Shown here in pieces: positions 62,477 to 64,000 of a stretch of DNA of 64,000 nt (position 1 is its first letter; each line of letters starts with the position of its first letter). Source of the stretch: PLOWO2-12-38-17 sp963709355 (GTDB lineage Bacteria > Planctomycetota > Brocadiia > Brocadiales > Brocadiaceae). Location of the stretch: assembly GCA_963709355.1 (NCBI GenBank), contig CAVPVY010000005.1, positions 2,666,001-2,730,000 on the forward strand, given 5' to 3'. A program made the position numbers and the translations under genes. The notes under the pieces were generated by a model. That model ran no database searches, was not told the DNA's origin, and saw only the letters and a list, made by a program, of their open reading frames with translations.

Positions 62477-63211
62477 ATGCGTAACATACGACTCCTGATA
62501 GAATACGACGGTACAAATTATGCCGGCTGGCAGCGGCAGAAGAATGATGTAACAATTCAGGAAACCCTCGCAAAGTCGGTAGAACGTGTAATTCAGGAAA
62601 AAGCTATAATTTATGGGGCAAGTCGTACTGATGCAGGTGTTCATGCTATTGGTCAGGTAGCTAATTTTAAAACCAATTCTAATATTTCGTCTGAACGATT
62701 GATTCATGCAATAAATTTTTATCTGCCTCACGATATAACAGTAAAAGACGCTGTTGATGCCCATGAATCTTTTCATGCTCAATATTCTGCAATAGCGAAG
62801 GTTTATCGTTATACACTATTTAACGATTGGATAAGGACGTCTTTGAACAGCAATTTTTGTTATGTATGCGGGTTTCAACTGGATATTGATAAGATGATTA
62901 GTGCAACTGGATATATTTTAGGAACACATGATTTTACATCATTTACAACCAAGGCAGTTAGGGAGGAAAACAGGGTACGTACTGTTAAAAAATTGGATGT
63001 AATAAAAAATGGCAAGTATATTTATTTTACAATCGAGGCTGATGGATTTTTGTACAACATGGTGAGGACGATTGTAGGTACTTTGATAGAGGTTGGACGA
63101 GGGAAGATTTCTGCGGTGGATATAAAAGGCATTTTAGATGGGAAGAACAGAAAACTGGCAGGGCATACAGCGCCGGCAAGGGGGCTGTGCCTAATGGAGG
63201 TTAAATATTAA
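62477..63211 (+). CDS. truA: tRNA pseudouridine(38-40) synthase
   Basis: A 244-residue enzyme from the ATG at 62477 (a GTG at 62438 extends it by 13 unconserved residues). It begins MRNIRLLIEYDGTNYAGWQRQ, the TruA signature, with the catalytic Asp52 in GASRTDAGVHA and C-terminal RTIVGTLIEVGRGK. It isomerises uridines 38-40 in the anticodon arm of many tRNAs. Divergent from ridA; no other genes share its transcript until the tRNA-binding protein 210 bp on. Confidence 0.92.
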   Translation: MRNIRLLIEYDGTNYAGWQRQKNDVTIQETLAKSVERVIQEKAIIYGASRTDAGVHAIGQVANFKTNSNISSERLIHAINFYLPHDITVKDAVDAHESFHAQYSAIAKVYRYTLFNDWIRTSLNSNFCYVCGFQLDIDKMISATGYILGTHDFTSFTTKAVREENRVRTVKKLDVIKNGKYIYFTIEADGFLYNMVRTIVGTLIEVGRGKISAVDIKGILDGKNRKLAGHTAPARGLCLMEVKY

Positions 63212-63311
63212 ACGAAAGGGAAAGGAAGGCATAAACTTTATGTAGCAGATGAATAAATTTTCCACCGATGAATATTACGCTCACAGAATTCGGTCTGCAA
63301 GGTATAATTCA

Positions 63312-63340
63312 TTGACACACCTTTTAAAAACCATTATATT
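63312..63340 (+). promoter_or_regulatory. Near-consensus promoter upstream of the tRNA-binding protein
   Basis: TTGACA (63312-63317), 17-bp spacer, TATATT (63335-63340). It would start near 63347, about 75 nt before the GTG. Confidence 0.7.
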
Positions 63341-63421
63341 TATGAAGATTCTGATCATTTTTGATTCCATTAAAACAATGACTGGCATAGCGTATAAATT
63401 TTGGACGAAAGGTTGTTTAAC

Positions 63422-63748
63422 GTGATTTCTATAGAAGATTTTTTGAAGGTAGACCTGCGAGTGGCTAAGGTGCTTCATGCCGAACCACATCCAAATGCAG
63501 ATAAACTTTTGATTTTAAAAATTGATGCAGGTGATGGGATTGAAGGCCGACAGATTGTTGCTGGGATTAGAAATTATTATAAACCAGAAGACCTTATCGG
63601 GAAAAATATTGTTATTGCAAACAACCTTGCGCCGGCAGTCCTGCGTGGCATAGAAAGTCATGGGATGCTGCTTGCCGCCAAAGAAGAAAGCAACTTGACG
63701 ATTATTACCACAGAAAAGGACATAAAGCCAGGTTCTAAGATTCAATAA
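63422..63748 (+). CDS. Stand-alone tRNA-binding domain (MetRS C-terminal/EMAP-II-like)
   Basis: A 108-residue OB-fold protein (start GTG at 63422, AAAGG 9 bases upstream; a TTG at 63401 is the alternative). The pattern DLRVAKVLHAEPHPNADKLLILKIDAG and IVAGIRNYY and NLAPAVLRGIESHGMLL is that of the methionyl-tRNA synthetase C-terminal domain, MetG beta and CsaA. It probably assists tRNA binding or dimerisation of MetRS, whose catalytic gene is not in the window. recN follows after about 157 bp. Confidence 0.85.
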   Translation: MISIEDFLKVDLRVAKVLHAEPHPNADKLLILKIDAGDGIEGRQIVAGIRNYYKPEDLIGKNIVIANNLAPAVLRGIESHGMLLAAKEESNLTIITTEKDIKPGSKIQ

Positions 63749-63905
63749 CTTGTTGTTAAGGAATTTCAATTTCCCATTTAAATCCTCCCATACAATTTGG
63801 GGACTAAGGGGGGAGGTAGCCAGCCAAAGCCGCCGAAGGCTTAATTTGTGTTATTTTGTGTTTATGAATTAGACAGGCTTTTTTGCAGAAAATGGTGATT
63901 TATCC

Positions 63906-64000
63906 GTGCTGCAAGAATTATATATTAATAATTTTGTATTGATTGATAAAGTTACAATTAAACTCTGTGAGGGGCTGAATGTCTTCAGCGGGGCTACAGG
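63906..64000 (+). CDS. recN: DNA repair protein RecN, start only (3' end beyond window)
   Basis: From a GTG at 63906, translation gives VLQELYINNFVLIDKVTIKL and GLNVFSGATG at the window edge, matching the RecN N-terminus, in which GLNV precedes the P-loop (usually TGETGAGKS). The gene runs past the edge. The GATG in place of GETG is odd but may be only a natural variant. Confidence 0.72.
   Translation, partial: MLQELYINNFVLIDKVTIKLCEGLNVFSGAT

Noticed and set aside
62333..62782. N-terminal extension of ridA to 62782
   Set aside because: It overlaps truA on the opposite strand, contains cysteine-rich random sequence and lacks RidA homology; ATG 62332 with GGAG upstream is the proper start.
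1..64000. rRNA, tRNA or CRISPR loci
   Set aside because: No tRNA-like cloverleaf ends, no rRNA sequence and no array of short direct repeats with unique spacers were seen by eye; a tRNAscan or CRISPR search would settle it.

Overview
The window looks like a chromosomal segment of a Brocadiales (anammox) planctomycete, close to Kuenenia, Brocadia or Jettenia. The evidence is a giant secreted protein with Ig-like and carboxypeptidase-regulatory-like domains that resembles the glycosylated S-layer protein known from Kuenenia stuttgartiensis, moderate-to-low GC, Planctomycete-style gene sets (DUF362, NapH-like ferredoxin with DUF6599, DUF4438, TPR proteins), c-type cytochromes and abundant palindromic repeat debris. 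The genus is an inference; the gene families are read directly.

Layout. 1-7906 (+) is a redox and oxidant-handling stretch: a 5'-truncated FAD/NAD oxidoreductase, a membrane dihaem cytochrome c, an SDR dehydrogenase, a dihaem cytochrome c peroxidase, a cysteine-dioxygenase-type cupin, glutamate dehydrogenase, a two-domain multicopper oxidase and a ferritin-like protein. folC (+) then converges on a tightly packed minus-strand replication operon: dnaA, dnaN, DUF721/DciA-like, gyrB and an acyl-CoA ligase (15.9 to 9.3 kb). The dnaA promoter is divergent from a strong promoter for the S-layer-like gene (16552-21483), whose 355-nt leader is highly structured. A terminator and a block of 143-bp tandem repeats separate it from type II secretion genes gspH, gspG and a frameshifted gspE.

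25.4-33.2 kb (-) holds uvrA, pepA, a transglutaminase-like/TPR protein and an initiating sugar transferase. 33.6-44.0 kb holds an RluA-type pseudouridine synthase, an unusual JAMM-DinG helicase fusion, a sugar dehydrogenase flanked by a 55-bp repeat, an HNH endonuclease remnant, an NDUFA9-like protein, a DUF4438 protein (-) and a TMTC-like membrane TPR protein. 44.1-56.6 kb (-) holds cstA, a mannose-6-phosphate-isomerase-type cupin, a 2-Cys peroxiredoxin with a clear promoter, a sigma54 two-component system, cspA, pnp, rpsO, the NapH-like/DUF6599 protein and a DUF362 protein. The right end holds serS (+), a membrane protein, ispF, a TPR lipoprotein-like protein, a dynamin-like GTPase and ridA (-), then truA, a tRNA-binding domain protein and the start of recN (+).

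The most notable items are the S-layer leader RNA and its divergent arrangement with dnaA, a DnaA lacking domains I-II beside a DciA-like gene, a JAMM-DinG fusion, a GyrB with an altered TOPRIM motif, the gspE frameshift, the 143-bp tandem array, and a dynamin-like GTPase in what is probably an organelle-bearing bacterium. No rRNA, tRNA or CRISPR array was recognised. No wholly new defence or mobile system could be demonstrated.
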